Assembly: GCA_009469675.1 (NCBI GenBank)
Contig: SSSZ01000046.1
Location: 1-64,000, forward strand
Source: Azonexaceae bacterium
GTDB taxonomy: Bacteria > Pseudomonadota > Gammaproteobacteria > Burkholderiales > Rhodocyclaceae
Length of the DNA stretch: 64,000 nucleotides
Reading direction: 5' to 3'
Part shown: positions 45,629-56,080 of the stretch, in pieces
Position numbering within the stretch: the stretch's first letter is position 1
Layout: each line of letters begins with the position of its first letter
Notes under the pieces: model-generated
What the model was told of the DNA's origin: nothing
Seen by the model: the letters and a program-made list of their open reading frames with translations, nothing else
The model's database searches: none
Made by a program: the position numbers and the translations under genes

Positions 45629-47716
45629 ATGAAAAAAATGCGCAGGATGGCCGGCGTGGTCGCCTGGGGGTGGGCTGTCGCGGCCCTCTCCCAAACCGCC
45701 ATGGAAGAGGAGGATCTCGCCCTCGCCTACGGCGACAAGAGCTTTGTCAGCATCGCGACGGGTACCCGGCAGTTGCTGCGAAAAGCCCCATCGACATCAA
45801 CCGTCATCACGGCCGAAGACATTGCCGCCATGGGGGCCTCCACCCTCAGCGAAGTTCTGGAAACCGTTCCGGGACTCCATGTGTCGCGTAACACCCTGCA
45901 AAACAGTTACACGCCGACCTACGGCATGCGGGGCATTCTTACGGACACCTCTCCCCATGTGCTGATGATGATGAATGGCGTGCCGAGGACCAGTGTCTAC
46001 CTGGGCAACCCGGATGAACAGCGGGTCGAGCTTCCGGTCGAGAACGTCGCCCGCATCGAAATCATCCGTGGCCCGGGTTCGGCCATTTACGGTGCCGACG
46101 CCTTTGCCGGCACCATCAACGTCATCACCAAGACCGCCGGCGATATCAACGGCACCTCTACCGGCCTGAGGGCGGGGTCGTTTAATACCTGGGATACCTG
46201 GCTGCAACACGGCAGCAAGTCAGGGGAGATGGAAATCTCGGCCTTTATCAAATTGGGGACTACCGATGGCCAGCGGCGGACGGTCAGGGCCGATTTCCAG
46301 TCCGGACTCGATGCGGCAGTCGGGACCACGGCATCCCGAGCGCCAGGCCCGGTAAACCTGGGGTACGACAGCATCGACGGCCAGGTCGATGTGGGTTACA
46401 ACAAGCTCCGCCTGCGGGCCGGCTACACTCTGCGCGACAACCTCGGCACCGGGGTCGGGATCGGTGGCGCCCTGGACCCGGCCGGACGGGTCCGAAGCGA
46501 GCGCTTTACCGGCGACTTGTCGTGGACCGACCCCGCTTTCGCCCGCGATTTCGGACTCACTTTGCAAGCCGCCTACATGCAATTGGCCAACCGGATTACC
46601 ACGCCGCTACGGGTATTTCCGGCTGGAGCCAGCTTCGTTGCCCAGGGCGGCAGCGCCTTTCCATCGGGCATGATCGGCGCCCCGGACAAATGGGAACGCC
46701 AACTCCGTCTTTCTGCCGCCGGCGTCTATACCGGTTTTTCCGATCATCGCTTACGCCTCGGTTTTGGTCACGACGAGACGGAGATCTACAAAACGGCGGA
46801 ACGAAAGAACTTCACCCTGCTGTTCGGCGCGCCAACTGCCCTGGCGGGTGGCCTAACCCCGGTGAGCGGCGCCGACCTATTCCTCGCCCCCCACCGACGC
46901 CACGTTGATTACCTCTACGTTCAGGACGAATGGAGCTTCGCCCGCGACTGGACCCTGACCGGCGGCCTTCGCTACGACAGGTATTCCGACTTCGGCGGCA
47001 CCACCAACCCGCGGCTCGCTCTGGTCTGGGAGGCGCGCCATGATCTCACGGCCAAGTTGATGTACGGGACAGCCTTCCGGGCACCCTCGTTCATCGAGCA
47101 ATACGCCACGGGAAATCCCATTGCCTTGGGCAACCCGGCGTTGGCGCCAGAAAAAATTCAGACCTTCGAGGGTTCGTTCACCTGGCAAGCCCGGCACGAC
47201 CTGCAGACCACGCTCAGCCTGTTCCGCCACCGGATCTCGGATCTCATTGGCCAGTCGGGAATGACGTATCTCAACACCGGCCGGCAGAACGGTAGCGGTG
47301 GGGAATTCGAACTCGTCTGGGACGCCACGACAGCGGTTCGTCTGATCGGGCACTATGCCTATCAGAAAAATATCGACCAGACGACCAAACACGACGCCGG
47401 ATTTGCCCCTCACCACCATCTTTACGCCCGGGCGGACTGGCGTTTTGCCGCCGGGTGGGCAGTCAGCGGTCAGCTGAACTACGTGGCCGACCGCAACCGG
47501 CCATTTGGCGATACGCGACCACAGATTCCCGACTATACCTCGGTAGACTTTACGCTCCGTACCGATCAAGCGAAGCATGGCTGGGATTTTTCCGCCAGTA
47601 TTCGTAACGCATTCGATGCCGACATTCGCGAACCGAGCAAACTGTCTTCCGGCATCACCTTCGATCTCCCCATGCCTCGTCGGAGTTTCTGGCTGCAAGC
47701 CCGTTACAGCTTATAA
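45629..47716 (+). CDS. TonB-dependent outer-membrane receptor
   Basis: A 695-residue receptor with a signal peptide, a plug domain (about 50-165: TSTVITAEDIAAMGASTLSEVLETVPGLHV, then IEIIRGPGSAIYGADAFAGTINVITK) and a 22-strand barrel ending in an aromatic-type terminus (FWLQARYSL). The substrate is not evident; size and plug resemble siderophore/vitamin-type receptors. No TonB box is clear. The start at 45629 follows a G-rich site. It is followed after seven bases by a periplasmic binding protein, so ligand uptake and sensing may be linked. Confidence 0.9.
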   Translation: MKKMRRMAGVVAWGWAVAALSQTAMEEEDLALAYGDKSFVSIATGTRQLLRKAPSTSTVITAEDIAAMGASTLSEVLETVPGLHVSRNTLQNSYTPTYGMRGILTDTSPHVLMMMNGVPRTSVYLGNPDEQRVELPVENVARIEIIRGPGSAIYGADAFAGTINVITKTAGDINGTSTGLRAGSFNTWDTWLQHGSKSGEMEISAFIKLGTTDGQRRTVRADFQSGLDAAVGTTASRAPGPVNLGYDSIDGQVDVGYNKLRLRAGYTLRDNLGTGVGIGGALDPAGRVRSERFTGDLSWTDPAFARDFGLTLQAAYMQLANRITTPLRVFPAGASFVAQGGSAFPSGMIGAPDKWERQLRLSAAGVYTGFSDHRLRLGFGHDETEIYKTAERKNFTLLFGAPTALAGGLTPVSGADLFLAPHRRHVDYLYVQDEWSFARDWTLTGGLRYDRYSDFGGTTNPRLALVWEARHDLTAKLMYGTAFRAPSFIEQYATGNPIALGNPALAPEKIQTFEGSFTWQARHDLQTTLSLFRHRISDLIGQSGMTYLNTGRQNGSGGEFELVWDATTAVRLIGHYAYQKNIDQTTKHDAGFAPHHHLYARADWRFAAGWAVSGQLNYVADRNRPFGDTRPQIPDYTSVDFTLRTDQAKHGWDFSASIRNAFDADIREPSKLSSGITFDLPMPRRSFWLQARYSL

Positions 47717-47723
47717 TTCCGCG

Positions 47724-48845
47724 ATGACAACGCCTTATCGTCGCCGCCTTTTCTGGCCGCTGCTGCTGGCTGGTGTCGTGGGTCATTCCCACGGTGCGGC
47801 GGTGCCTGGCGGCGGCATCGCCGGCGACCGGCCGGGCGCGAACGCTGTGCTCGGCCGCTCCGCGGGAGACGCGGCGGTTTCTCCGGAGGATGCGCTGGCC
47901 GAACGGCCCGCTTTTCGCACCGCCATGTTCGTCGCGCCGGCCAATGCGCCGCTCCGGCTGGCCGCGGCGGGCGGTAATCCCGGCCCCATTGCCGTGTTCT
48001 ACCCGGATATCGGCGAACCCTACCGCAGCGTCTTTTCAAAAATCATCGAAGGGATCGAGGAGCGCGCCCGGTCGCGGGTCACGAGTTATGCCGTGGGTAA
48101 CAATTTCAACACTCAGGAGGTTGCAGGCGAACTGAAACGCCAGGAAGTCAGGGTGGTGATCGCCCTGGGCCGCAACGGCCTCAAGGCGGCGAGCGGGCTC
48201 GACAAGGAATTCGGCGTCGTCGCCGGCGGCGTGGTCTCGGTGCCCGAGGCGGAACTCAAGACCAGCGCCGTGCTCAGCCTGGCTCCCGACCCGGCGTTGC
48301 TCTTCGCCCGCCTGAAGAGCGTGTCGCCCCGCATCCAGCGGGTCTTCGTCGTCTATGACCCCCGCCAGAACGGCTGGCTGGTCAAGCTGGCCAGGGACGC
48401 CGCCCGGGCCCAGGGCCTCGAACTGGTGGCCCAGGAGGCGGGGGATCTGAAAGTGGCGCTCGGCATCTACCAGAACTTCTTCGCCGCCGCCGACCCGCGG
48501 CGGGACGCCTTGTGGCTGCCCCAGGACAGCGCCACGGTGGACGAATCGACGGTCCTTCCCCTCGTCCTCCAGGAATCGTGGAACAAGGGCCTGACGGTCT
48601 TTTCCAGCAGCGTCGCCCACGTCAAACGGGGGGTGCTGTTCGCCCTTTACCCCAACAATCTGGAACTCGGCCGCAACCTCGCCGCATCGGCCCTTGGCGT
48701 CGCCACGGGCAGCACCGCTCCCCGGGCCATCCTTCCCCTGCGCGACGTGCATACCGCCTTCAACACCCGCACTTCCAGCCATCTCGGGCTGGGCCTCTCG
48801 CCCTCCCTACTGCAGGGTTTCGACCTGCTCTTCCCGGAGCAATAG
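47724..48845 (+). CDS. orphan ABC-type periplasmic substrate-binding protein (PF04392-like)
   Basis: A 373-residue exported protein (signal peptide to about residue 25, then an Ala/Gly/Pro-rich linker) with the two-lobe ABC_sub_bind fold: IAVFYPDIGEPYRSVFSKIIEGI, RVVIALGRNGLKAA, RVFVVYDPRQNGWLVKLARDAA, and DALWLPQDSATVDESTVLPLVL. No permease or ATPase gene is in the operon; a sensor kinase starts six bases later, so it may present a ligand to the sensor rather than to a transporter. Seven bases separate it from the receptor gene. Confidence 0.8.
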   Translation: MTTPYRRRLFWPLLLAGVVGHSHGAAVPGGGIAGDRPGANAVLGRSAGDAAVSPEDALAERPAFRTAMFVAPANAPLRLAAAGGNPGPIAVFYPDIGEPYRSVFSKIIEGIEERARSRVTSYAVGNNFNTQEVAGELKRQEVRVVIALGRNGLKAASGLDKEFGVVAGGVVSVPEAELKTSAVLSLAPDPALLFARLKSVSPRIQRVFVVYDPRQNGWLVKLARDAARAQGLELVAQEAGDLKVALGIYQNFFAAADPRRDALWLPQDSATVDESTVLPLVLQESWNKGLTVFSSSVAHVKRGVLFALYPNNLELGRNLAASALGVATGSTAPRAILPLRDVHTAFNTRTSSHLGLGLSPSLLQGFDLLFPEQ

Positions 48846-48851
48846 GCCACC

Positions 48852-51800
48852 ATGGAACGCTTCCGCAACCTTGTCCGGCGCTTCAAGAACACCACCTTCC
48901 GGCGGCAGCTTACGGTCGTTTCTGCCGTCGGCGTGATGAGCGTGTCGCTGCTTTCGGCCCTTGCCACTTCGTGGCAGAGCAGCCGCCAATTGCGGGCCAA
49001 CAAGCTTCAGGAAGGCACCCATATCGCCCGCAACCTGGCCGCCCAGAGCCGGCTCGCCCTGGTCTTCGACTCGCGGGAAAACGTCTCGGAAGCGATGGCC
49101 GCGGCCTCTGCCTTTCCCGACGTGGTGCGCATCGAAATCCGCCGGGCCGACGGCAGCCTGCTCGTCGCCCAGGGCAAGGAGGTCGCCGACCAGCCGGCGC
49201 GGGACACCCCGGCCCGGCCCGGGACCGAAGCGCTTCTGGAAGCCGAGACCGGCAGCGGCTGGCGATTCACCGCCCCGGTGTGGGCGGCTGCCGGCCCGCA
49301 ATCGCCCTTCGAGACCACCGAGCGCAAGGAGGAACTGCTCGGTTTCGTGCGCATCGACCAAAGCAAGGCAACCCTCGACCAGCTGGTCGCCGAGGTGTTT
49401 TTCGTCAATTTTGCCGCCGGCCTCGCCTTCACGGGACTCTTCCTGTTTGCCCTGCGCATCCTTTCCCACCGCCTGACGCGGCCGCTCTCCCAGCTTTCCG
49501 GGACCATGGCCCGCGCCGAGGCCGGTGAAAGCGGCCTGCGCGCCGACCTCGCCGGACCCCGCGATCTGGCCGACATGGCCAAGGCCTTCAACAGCATGAT
49601 GGTGGCCCTTGAGCAGCGCGAACAGGAACTGCGCACCACCCGCGACAGCGCGCTCCGCTTTGCCAAGCTCAAGGCCGATTTCGCCGCTACGGTCAGCCAC
49701 GAAATCCGTACCCCCCTCAACGGGGTGATCGGCACCCTCGATTTGCTCAAGATGGAGCAGCTTAGCGCCGACCAGCGCGAACTCCTCGATCTCGCCTGGC
49801 AGTCCTCCCAGTACCTCCTGGAACTCATCAACAACATTCTCGACTTCTCCCGCCTCGAAGCCGGCCGCCTCGAAGCCGATGCCTGCGACTTCGAACTCAA
49901 ACCCATGGTGGACGGGGTGATGGCCATGTTCGCGAGCCTTGCCGCCGGCAAACGGCTCCAGCTCGACGCTACCATCGCTGCCGACGTCCCCCCGGCCCTC
50001 AACGGCGATTCGCCCCGCATCCGGCAGGTGCTCATCAACCTGATCGGCAACGCCCTCAAATTTACCGAACGCGGCGCCGTCGCCCTGACCGTCGATCGCA
50101 TCCACCAGGGCAGCTTCGTCCGCTTCAGCGTGCACGATACCGGCATCGGCGTCCCGGCGGAGCACCAGGCGGCGATCTTCGACTCCTTCACCCAGGCCGA
50201 CACCTCGACCACCCGCCGCTACGGCGGCAGCGGTCTCGGCCTGGCCATCTGCAAGCAGATCGTCCGCCTGCTCGGCGGCGAAATCGGCGTCGACAGCACG
50301 CCGGGCCACGGCAGCACCTTCTGGTTCTCGGTCCCCTGCGTCGTCGGCGCCCTGCATCCCCTCGCCGCCCCGGCCAACGAACCCCTGGTCGTCCGCGGGG
50401 GCCGCATCCTCATCGCCGAGGACAACCAGACCAACCAGCTCGTGGCCTCCGGCATGTTGCGCCTGCTGGGCTGCTCCTGCCGCGTCGCCACCAACGGTGT
50501 CGAGGCCGTGGCAGCCTGGCAGGAAGGCCCGTGGGATCTCATCCTGATGGACTGCTCGATGCCCGAGATGGACGGCTTCCAGGCTACCGCCACCATCCGC
50601 AGCCTGGAGGCCGAAACGGCCCGCCACATCCCGATCATCGCCATGACCGCCAACACCCAGCCGGCCGATGTCGAAATGTGCCTGGCCGCCGGCATGGACG
50701 ACCATCTGCCCAAACCCCTGACCCTGGAAGCCCTGGCCGAGCGCCTCGAGCGCTGGCTCGACTGGGAGGCCCCGCGGCGGCAACCGGGGGCGGCCGCCGG
50801 CGAAGCAGCCGAACCTCCCGTCGACATTCCTCTCGACCGCGGCGTCCTCGAACGCCTGCGCGACGTCCTGGGGCCGGCCCTGGGCGAAGCGATACGCCCC
50901 TTCCTCGAAGACATGCCGGGCTATCTGCGCAAGCTCCAATCCGCCGCTGCCGGGCGCGACGCCCGCACCCTCGCCCAGATCGCCCACGTCGTCAAGGGCG
51001 CCGCCGGCAACCTGGGGGCCGTGCAGGTCGCGGCCATCGCCAAGGACATCGAATACCACGCCGAAGCCGGGGACGTGGATAGCGCCGCCGAACTGCTCCT
51101 CCGCCTGCGAACCGAACACGCCCTGCTCGAACCCCTGCTCACCGGCGAACTCGACCAGGTCCGGAGCGGCCAGGCGACTCCCGAAGAAAGCGAAGCGCCA
51201 GTCGTCCTCATCGTCGACGACGACCGCAGCACCCGCGCCGCCCTGCGCCACGCCCTCAACCGCAGCGGCTTTGTCGTGGAAGAGGCGGGCAACGGTGCCG
51301 AGGCCATCGCCTGGATGGAGCGCCACACCCCCGACGCCGTCCTGATGGACGCCCGCATGCCGGTCATGGACGGTTTCGCCGCCTGCGCCGCCCTCAAGAA
51401 CAACCCGCTCTGGCAGGACATCCCGGTCCTCATGATTACTGCCCTGGAAGACCGGGCCTCGATCGAAAAGGCCTTTGACGCCGGCGCCAGCGATTTCATT
51501 CCCAAGCCCATCCACCTTTCGGTGGTCAACCAGCGGGTCCGCCGTGTCATCAACGCCACCCGGGCCGAACGCCACGTCCGCCACCTGGCCTACAACGACC
51601 CCCTGACCGGCCTGGCCAATCGCCGCCTCTTCATCGAAAACACCGAGCGGGCCCTGGAGCGCGCCCACGGCGCCAAGAGCCTCCTCGCCCTGCTCTTCCT
51701 CGACCTCGACCGCTTCAAGTACGTGAACGACACCCTCGGCCACGAGCTCGGCGACCAGCTCCTCGTCACCGTCGCCCAGCGCATCCGCAACTGTGTGCGC

Positions 51801-52928
51801 AGTGACGACTGCGTGGCCCGCCTGGGGGGCGACGAATTCACCATCCTGCTCGACGACCTGCCCAAGCCGGAAGTCGCTGCCAGCGTCGCCCAGAGCATCT
51901 GCCGCGGCCTCGCCGCGCCGATGGAACTGGGGGGCCAGGAACTGGTGGTGACGGCCAGCATCGGCATCGCCCTCTTTCCCGGCGACGGGCAGGACGTGAA
52001 TACCCTGCTGCGCCGGGCCGACACCGCCATGTACCGGGCCAAGCAGACGGGCAACGGATGCTACTACTACGAAGCGGCGATGGAGTCGGTGCTTTCCAAA
52101 CGCCTCAAGATGGAAAACGAACTCCGCCACGCCCTGGACAAGGACGAAATCACCGTCTTCTACCAGCCGGTGATGGACGCCCCCAGCCAGAAGATCTCCG
52201 GGTTCGAAGCCCTGGTCCGCTGGCGCCATCCCCAACGGGGCATCGTTTCGCCGGCGGAATTCATCGAACTCGCCGAGGAAACCGGACTCATCGTCCCCCT
52301 CGGCGAACAGGTGCTCAACATGGCCTGCCAGCAGGCCAAGACCTGGCTCGATGCCGGCGCCGAGGATTTCCGCATCGCCGTCAATCTTTCCGGCAAACAG
52401 CTCGAACTTCCCGACCTGCCCGAAATCGTCACCCGGGCGCTGGAAGCAAGCCGCCTGCCGGCCGGCAACCTGGTTCTCGAAATCACCGAATCGGTCCTCA
52501 TGGAGCGGGCCCGCGACCCGGCGGCGCTGCTCAACCGCCTGCGCGCCCTGGGGGTGATGCTGGCCATCGACGATTTCGGCACGGGGTATTCGTCCCTGTC
52601 CTACCTCAAGCGTTTCCCCCTCGATTTCCTCAAGATCGACCGCTCCTTCATCCAGGACATGACCACCAACCCCGACGCCCAGGCCATCGTCACCGGCATC
52701 GTCGCCCTGGCCCACAGCCTGCGCCTCAAGGTCACCGCCGAGGGCGTCGAAACCGCCGCCCAGCGCGATGCCCTGGCTGCCATCGAATGCGATTACCTGC
52801 AGGGCTTCCTCTACTCCCGGCCGGTCCCTGCCGACGTCGTGGAAACCGTGCTCCTTCTCAATCCTTCCCGTGCCAAGGCTCACCAGAAGCCCCAGCGCTC
52901 CTCCGCCCCCGGTACCGGCCCGCGCTAA
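48852..52928 (+). CDS. hybrid sensor kinase with REC, Hpt, REC, GGDEF and EAL domains
   Basis: A 1358-residue membrane protein. Order: transmembrane helices near 20-41 and 182-203 around a periplasmic sensor, HAMP (about 204-256), HisKA with H283 ([12 protein letters not shown]), HATPase (about 385-495), REC with D567 ([11 protein letters not shown]), Hpt with H712 ([12 protein letters not shown]), REC with D833 ([11 protein letters not shown]), GGDEF (RLGGDEF, 992-996) and EAL (EALVRW, 1119-1121, with [10 protein letters not shown]). Both GGDEF and EAL carry catalytic motifs, so it could make and degrade c-di-GMP through a phosphorelay. The upstream binding protein is a likely input partner. 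Confidence 0.92.
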   Translation: MERFRNLVRRFKNTTFRRQLTVVSAVGVMSVSLLSALATSWQSSRQLRANKLQEGTHIARNLAAQSRLALVFDSRENVSEAMAAASAFPDVVRIEIRRADGSLLVAQGKEVADQPARDTPARPGTEALLEAETGSGWRFTAPVWAAAGPQSPFETTERKEELLGFVRIDQSKATLDQLVAEVFFVNFAAGLAFTGLFLFALRILSHRLTRPLSQLSGTMARAEAGESGLRADLAGPRDLADMAKAFNSMMVALEQREQELRTTRDSALRFAKLKADFAATVSHEIRTPLNGVIGTLDLLKMEQLSADQRELLDLAWQSSQYLLELINNILDFSRLEAGRLEADACDFELKPMVDGVMAMFASLAAGKRLQLDATIAADVPPALNGDSPRIRQVLINLIGNALKFTERGAVALTVDRIHQGSFVRFSVHDTGIGVPAEHQAAIFDSFTQADTSTTRRYGGSGLGLAICKQIVRLLGGEIGVDSTPGHGSTFWFSVPCVVGALHPLAAPANEPLVVRGGRILIAEDNQTNQLVASGMLRLLGCSCRVATNGVEAVAAWQEGPWDLILMDCSMPEMDGFQATATIRSLEAETARHIPIIAMTANTQPADVEMCLAAGMDDHLPKPLTLEALAERLERWLDWEAPRRQPGAAAGEAAEPPVDIPLDRGVLERLRDVLGPALGEAIRPFLEDMPGYLRKLQSAAAGRDARTLAQIAHVVKGAAGNLGAVQVAAIAKDIEYHAEAGDVDSAAELLLRLRTEHALLEPLLTGELDQVRSGQATPEESEAPVVLIVDDDRSTRAALRHALNRSGFVVEEAGNGAEAIAWMERHTPDAVLMDARMPVMDGFAACAALKNNPLWQDIPVLMITALEDRASIEKAFDAGASDFIPKPIHLSVVNQRVRRVINATRAERHVRHLAYNDPLTGLANRRLFIENTERALERAHGAKSLLALLFLDLDRFKYVNDTLGHELGDQLLVTVAQRIRNCVRSDDCVARLGGDEFTILLDDLPKPEVAASVAQSICRGLAAPMELGGQELVVTASIGIALFPGDGQDVNTLLRRADTAMYRAKQTGNGCYYYEAAMESVLSKRLKMENELRHALDKDEITVFYQPVMDAPSQKISGFEALVRWRHPQRGIVSPAEFIELAEETGLIVPLGEQVLNMACQQAKTWLDAGAEDFRIAVNLSGKQLELPDLPEIVTRALEASRLPAGNLVLEITESVLMERARDPAALLNRLRALGVMLAIDDFGTGYSSLSYLKRFPLDFLKIDRSFIQDMTTNPDAQAIVTGIVALAHSLRLKVTAEGVETAAQRDALAAIECDYLQGFLYSRPVPADVVETVLLLNPSRAKAHQKPQRSSAPGTGPR

Positions 52929-53072
52929 ACCCCGGAAAAAAGTCCAGATCGTCCAAAGCCCCGCCCTGCCGGCCGTTCCGCCGGCCGCCCCGGCGCCGCT
53001 GACCAAGCCGTTCACCCCAATGACATCACCCTGTGTGATAATCGCGGCCCTTCGCATCACCACGCAGTAGGC

Positions 53073-53861
53073 ATGACCAAAGATTCACCGATAGCGTTCA
53101 AGGGCACGACCCTCAAAATCATCCACACCCTGTTGTCCACCGCCGATCCGGCCGCCCTCCACGGCGCCCTGGCGGAACTGACCGGCAACTCCCCCGATTT
53201 TTTCGAGAACGAACTGGCTGTCCTCGATTTCAGCGGCGCCCCGGCGCTGCCGGAAGCCGTTGACTGGCTGGCGATCTGCGCCCTCTTCCGCCGTTCCGGC
53301 CTCAACGCCGTCGCCACCCGCGGCCTGCCCGCTGCCGTCGCGGCCGCGGCCGCCGCCTGCGGCCTGCCGGCCCTCGCTGCCGACGCCCTGGCACGGCCGC
53401 CCCGCGGCGCCGCCCGGGCGGCCGAAATGACGCCGGGCGCAACGCCGGAAACGCCTCCCGCGACGCCCTGCCAAGCGCCTCCCGCCGCCGCCCAGCCGGC
53501 CGCCGCCCCGGTCCCTGCGCCCGCCCGCGCCACCGTCCTCGACAAGCCCCTGCGTTCGGGCCAGCGTTTCTACGCCCAGGGCGGCGACCTGGTGGTGCTG
53601 GCCATGGTCAGCGCCGGCGCCGAGGTCATCGCCGACGGCAACATCCACGTCTATGCCCCCCTGCGCGGCCGCGCCCTGGCCGGCGCCGGCGGCGACCCCG
53701 CGGCCCGCATCTTCACCACCAGCCTGCAGGCCGAACTGGTCTCCATCGCCGGCATCTACCGCACCTTCGAGCACGGCGTTCCCAGCGACCTGGCTGGCCG
53801 GCCGGCCAAGATCGCCCTGGCCGACGGCGGCCTGAGCATCCTGCCCCTGGCTCTTTCCTGA
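53073..53861 (+). CDS. minC: septum-site determining protein MinC
   Basis: A 262-residue FtsZ inhibitor. N-terminal MinC_N (about 1-105, [17 protein letters not shown]), an Ala/Pro-rich linker, then the C-terminal beta-helix MinC_C (about 155-262) with [45 protein letters not shown]. First gene of minCDE. The linker is longer than in E. coli MinC (231 residues). Confidence 0.96.
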   Translation: MTKDSPIAFKGTTLKIIHTLLSTADPAALHGALAELTGNSPDFFENELAVLDFSGAPALPEAVDWLAICALFRRSGLNAVATRGLPAAVAAAAAACGLPALAADALARPPRGAARAAEMTPGATPETPPATPCQAPPAAAQPAAAPVPAPARATVLDKPLRSGQRFYAQGGDLVVLAMVSAGAEVIADGNIHVYAPLRGRALAGAGGDPAARIFTTSLQAELVSIAGIYRTFEHGVPSDLAGRPAKIALADGGLSILPLALS

Positions 53862-53921
53862 TTCCGGCGCCCGGCCCCGCCGGAGCGCCCCTTCCGAACA
53901 ACCCAACCAGCGAGAATCACC

Positions 53922-54737
53922 GTGACCCGTATCATCACCGTTACCTCCGGCAAAGGCGGGGTCGGCAAGACCACCACCAGCGCCAGCTTCGCCACCGGCC
54001 TCGCCCAGCGCGGCTTCAAGACGGCCGTCATCGACTTCGACGTCGGGCTGCGCAACCTCGACCTCATCATGGGCTGTGAGCGCCGCGTCGTCTATGACCT
54101 GATTAACGTCATCAACGGCGAGGCCACCCTCACCCAGGCCCTCATCAAGGACAAGCACTGCGACAACCTCTGGGTGCTGCCGGCTTCCCAGACCCGCGAC
54201 AAGGACGCCCTCAAGGAAGAAGGCGTCGAGAAGGTGCTGGCCGAACTGACCCACCAGGGCTTCGACTACATCGTCTGCGACTCCCCCGCCGGCATCGAGC
54301 ACGGCGCCGTCATGGCGCTCACCTTCGCCGACGAGGCGGTCGTCGTCACCAACCCGGAAGTCTCGTCGGTGCGCGATTCCGACCGCATCCTCGGCATTCT
54401 CCAGGCCAAGTCCCGGCGGTCCATCGAAGGCCGGGAGCCGGTCAAGGAACACCTCCTCATCACGCGCTACAACCCGGGCCGGGTCGAGGCCGGCGAGATG
54501 CTTTCCTACAAGGACATCCAGGAAATCCTGCGGGTGCCCATCATCGGCGTCGTGCCCGAATCAGAGGACGTGCTGCAGGCCTCCAACCAGGGCGCCCCGG
54601 TCATCCACCAGAAGGAATCCGACGCCGCCCTGGCCTACCAGGACATCATCGCCCGCTTCCTCGGCGAGGAAAAACCGCTGCGCTTCGTCGACTACGTCAA
54701 GCCGGGCATTCTGAAGCGCCTGTTCGGAGGCAAGTGA
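53922..54737 (+). CDS. minD: septum-site determining ATPase MinD
   Basis: A 271-residue ParA-family ATPase that recruits MinC to the membrane and oscillates with MinE. Seen: deviant Walker [12 protein letters not shown] near the N-terminus, [22 protein letters not shown], Walker-B-like [14 protein letters not shown], and the C-terminal amphipathic helix ([11 protein letters not shown]) for membrane binding. GTG start at 53922; minE follows after one base. Confidence 0.98.
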   Translation: MTRIITVTSGKGGVGKTTTSASFATGLAQRGFKTAVIDFDVGLRNLDLIMGCERRVVYDLINVINGEATLTQALIKDKHCDNLWVLPASQTRDKDALKEEGVEKVLAELTHQGFDYIVCDSPAGIEHGAVMALTFADEAVVVTNPEVSSVRDSDRILGILQAKSRRSIEGREPVKEHLLITRYNPGRVEAGEMLSYKDIQEILRVPIIGVVPESEDVLQASNQGAPVIHQKESDAALAYQDIIARFLGEEKPLRFVDYVKPGILKRLFGGK

Positions 54738-54738
54738 G

Positions 54739-54993
54739 ATGTCGCTGCTCTCCATGCTCTTCGGCAACAAGCCGAAAACCGCCCAGGTCGCCAAGGAGCG
54801 CCTGCAGCTCATCATCGCCCACGAGCGCGACGGCGGCGGCAACGCCGACTTCCTGCCCGACCTGCAGCGCGAACTGATCGCCGTCATCTCCAAATACGTC
54901 AAGGTGAACCCCGACGACATCCGGGTGTCCCTGGAAAAGCAGGATCGCTACGAGGTGCTGGAGGTCAATATCGTCCTCCCGGAAAAACCCTGA
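54739..54993 (+). CDS. minE: cell division topological specificity factor MinE
   Basis: An 84-residue protein with the N-terminal membrane/MinD-interaction region ([20 protein letters not shown]), [12 protein letters not shown] and the C-terminal specificity domain ([20 protein letters not shown]). It stimulates MinD ATPase and restricts MinC to the poles. Last gene of minCDE. Confidence 0.97.
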   Translation: MSLLSMLFGNKPKTAQVAKERLQLIIAHERDGGGNADFLPDLQRELIAVISKYVKVNPDDIRVSLEKQDRYEVLEVNIVLPEKP

Positions 54994-55152
54994 GAGGTTT
55001 CGCCCCCGGAGTCGGCGAAGAAATCGCAGCGAGCCGCCCGAGCGCTGGGCGCACGGAACGTAGCGACGAGACCTGTCCGGTCGATAGGCGAGGCGCAAGT
55101 ACGGCGCAACGCCTTGACCGGGCGGCGCAGCGGGTTTATTCACAGGCGCTCC

Positions 55153-55255
55153 TACCCATTCGCTTTCAAATCGAGACGCGACGACGAGCCGCAGACAGTG
55201 CTGCAGCACGGCAAGGGCGAAGTCGACAAAGGATCGGTTGAAAAGCGAATGGGTA
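55153..55255. repeat. unexplained long inverted repeat between minE and the YkgJ gene
   Basis: TACCCATTCGCTTTCAA (55153-55169) and TTGAAAAGCGAATGGGTA (55238-55255) are complementary except for one extra base, 68 bases apart. No open frame or named RNA was recognised inside the loop, which itself contains GCAG/CTGC dyads. It could be a remnant mobile element or a structured RNA. Nothing else was seen in the 262-base gap (54994-55255). Confidence 0.55.
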
Positions 55256-55591
55256 TCAGGTCGCGCCCAGGGGCGGCAGGCCGTGCCGTCGCCGGGCCCG
55301 GGCGCAGGCCTCGTGCTCGACGCTGAATTCGCGGCAGGGTGACGGCCGCAGGGCGTAGATCGAACAGGCCACAGCACTGCCCACCTCGCCCCGCAGGGCG
55401 ACGCAGCGCGGGCTGGCGGCATCGGTGCCGACCAGGCGCACCAGATGGGCGGTGACGGGCACGGTCAACCCGGGGGGAACGCCCTCGCCCCAGGCGAAAG
55501 CGCCGCCCGCCAGTTCCGCCGGATGGAAATCGACGCGGAACGCGGCGCAGCAGGCGCCGCAGGCAAGGCAGGGGTTGGCGGGGACGGACAT
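55256..55591 (-). CDS. YkgJ-family cysteine cluster protein
   Basis: A 111-residue protein with the YkgJ Cys pattern: CLACGACCAAF near the N-terminus, then RCVAL, ACSIYALRPSPCREF and a late EACARARRRHGLPP. These eight or so conserved Cys probably bind zinc or an Fe-S cluster; the family function is unknown. Its stop abuts the inverted repeat, and it is not obviously in an operon. Confidence 0.88.
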   Translation of the reverse strand: MSVPANPCLACGACCAAFRVDFHPAELAGGAFAWGEGVPPGLTVPVTAHLVRLVGTDAASPRCVALRGEVGSAVACSIYALRPSPCREFSVEHEACARARRRHGLPPLGAT

Positions 55592-55651
55592 GGGCGCCGA
55601 ATCTACCCCGCCCAGCCTCCGGACGCAAGGCGCCAGGCCATCGCTCCAGGG

Positions 55652-56080
55652 CTACCCGAGGCGGCAAAACGTCCCCCGCATGGCGGCCACCGACTCCCCG
55701 GCCGCGACGATGGCCCCGGCCGCGTGGCAAAGCCGCGAACCGGTCCGGACGCGGTCGATGACGCTTTCCAGGCAGGCCCCCGGCGCCACCGGCCGCAGGT
55801 AATCCACGCCCAGGTTGGCCGTGGCGAAGCGGGCTTCGGCCGGCAACCGGCGGGCCAGGTTGTAGCCCAGCCAGATATCGGCCAGGGTGGCGAGGAAGCC
55901 GCCATGGGCGATGCCGTGGCCGTTGCAGTGTTCCGGCCCGACGACCGCCCGGAAGACCAGGCCTTCCCCCGCTTCGCGGTAGAAAATCCGGACCAGGGCA
56001 GGAACGAAGCGCCCGGCCGCCGGCCAGGGGACGAAACCTTCGCGGCGCCAGGCGACTTCCCGTTCCGCTCCGGGGTTCAT
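55652..56080 (-). CDS. PaaI-type hotdog thioesterase
   Basis: A 142-residue hotdog-fold protein. The key PaaI segment is CNGHGIAHGGFLATLADIWLGYNLA with the catalytic Asp/His region, followed by TANLGVDYLRPVAPGACLES and VAAMRGTFCRLG. It would hydrolyse an acyl- or aryl-CoA thioester. Its ATG overlaps the stop of the HCCA-isomerase-like gene (ATGA, 56077-56080), so the two are coupled and likely serve one catabolic pathway, perhaps with an aromatic or xenobiotic substrate. Confidence 0.85.
   Translation of the reverse strand: MNPGAEREVAWRREGFVPWPAAGRFVPALVRIFYREAGEGLVFRAVVGPEHCNGHGIAHGGFLATLADIWLGYNLARRLPAEARFATANLGVDYLRPVAPGACLESVIDRVRTGSRLCHAAGAIVAAGESVAAMRGTFCRLG

Noticed and set aside
48807-53063. 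Very long open frame (about 1400 codons) opposite the hybrid kinase gene
   Set aside because: The plus strand shows intact HisKA, REC, Hpt, GGDEF and EAL motifs; the antisense product is low complexity and reflects codon composition.
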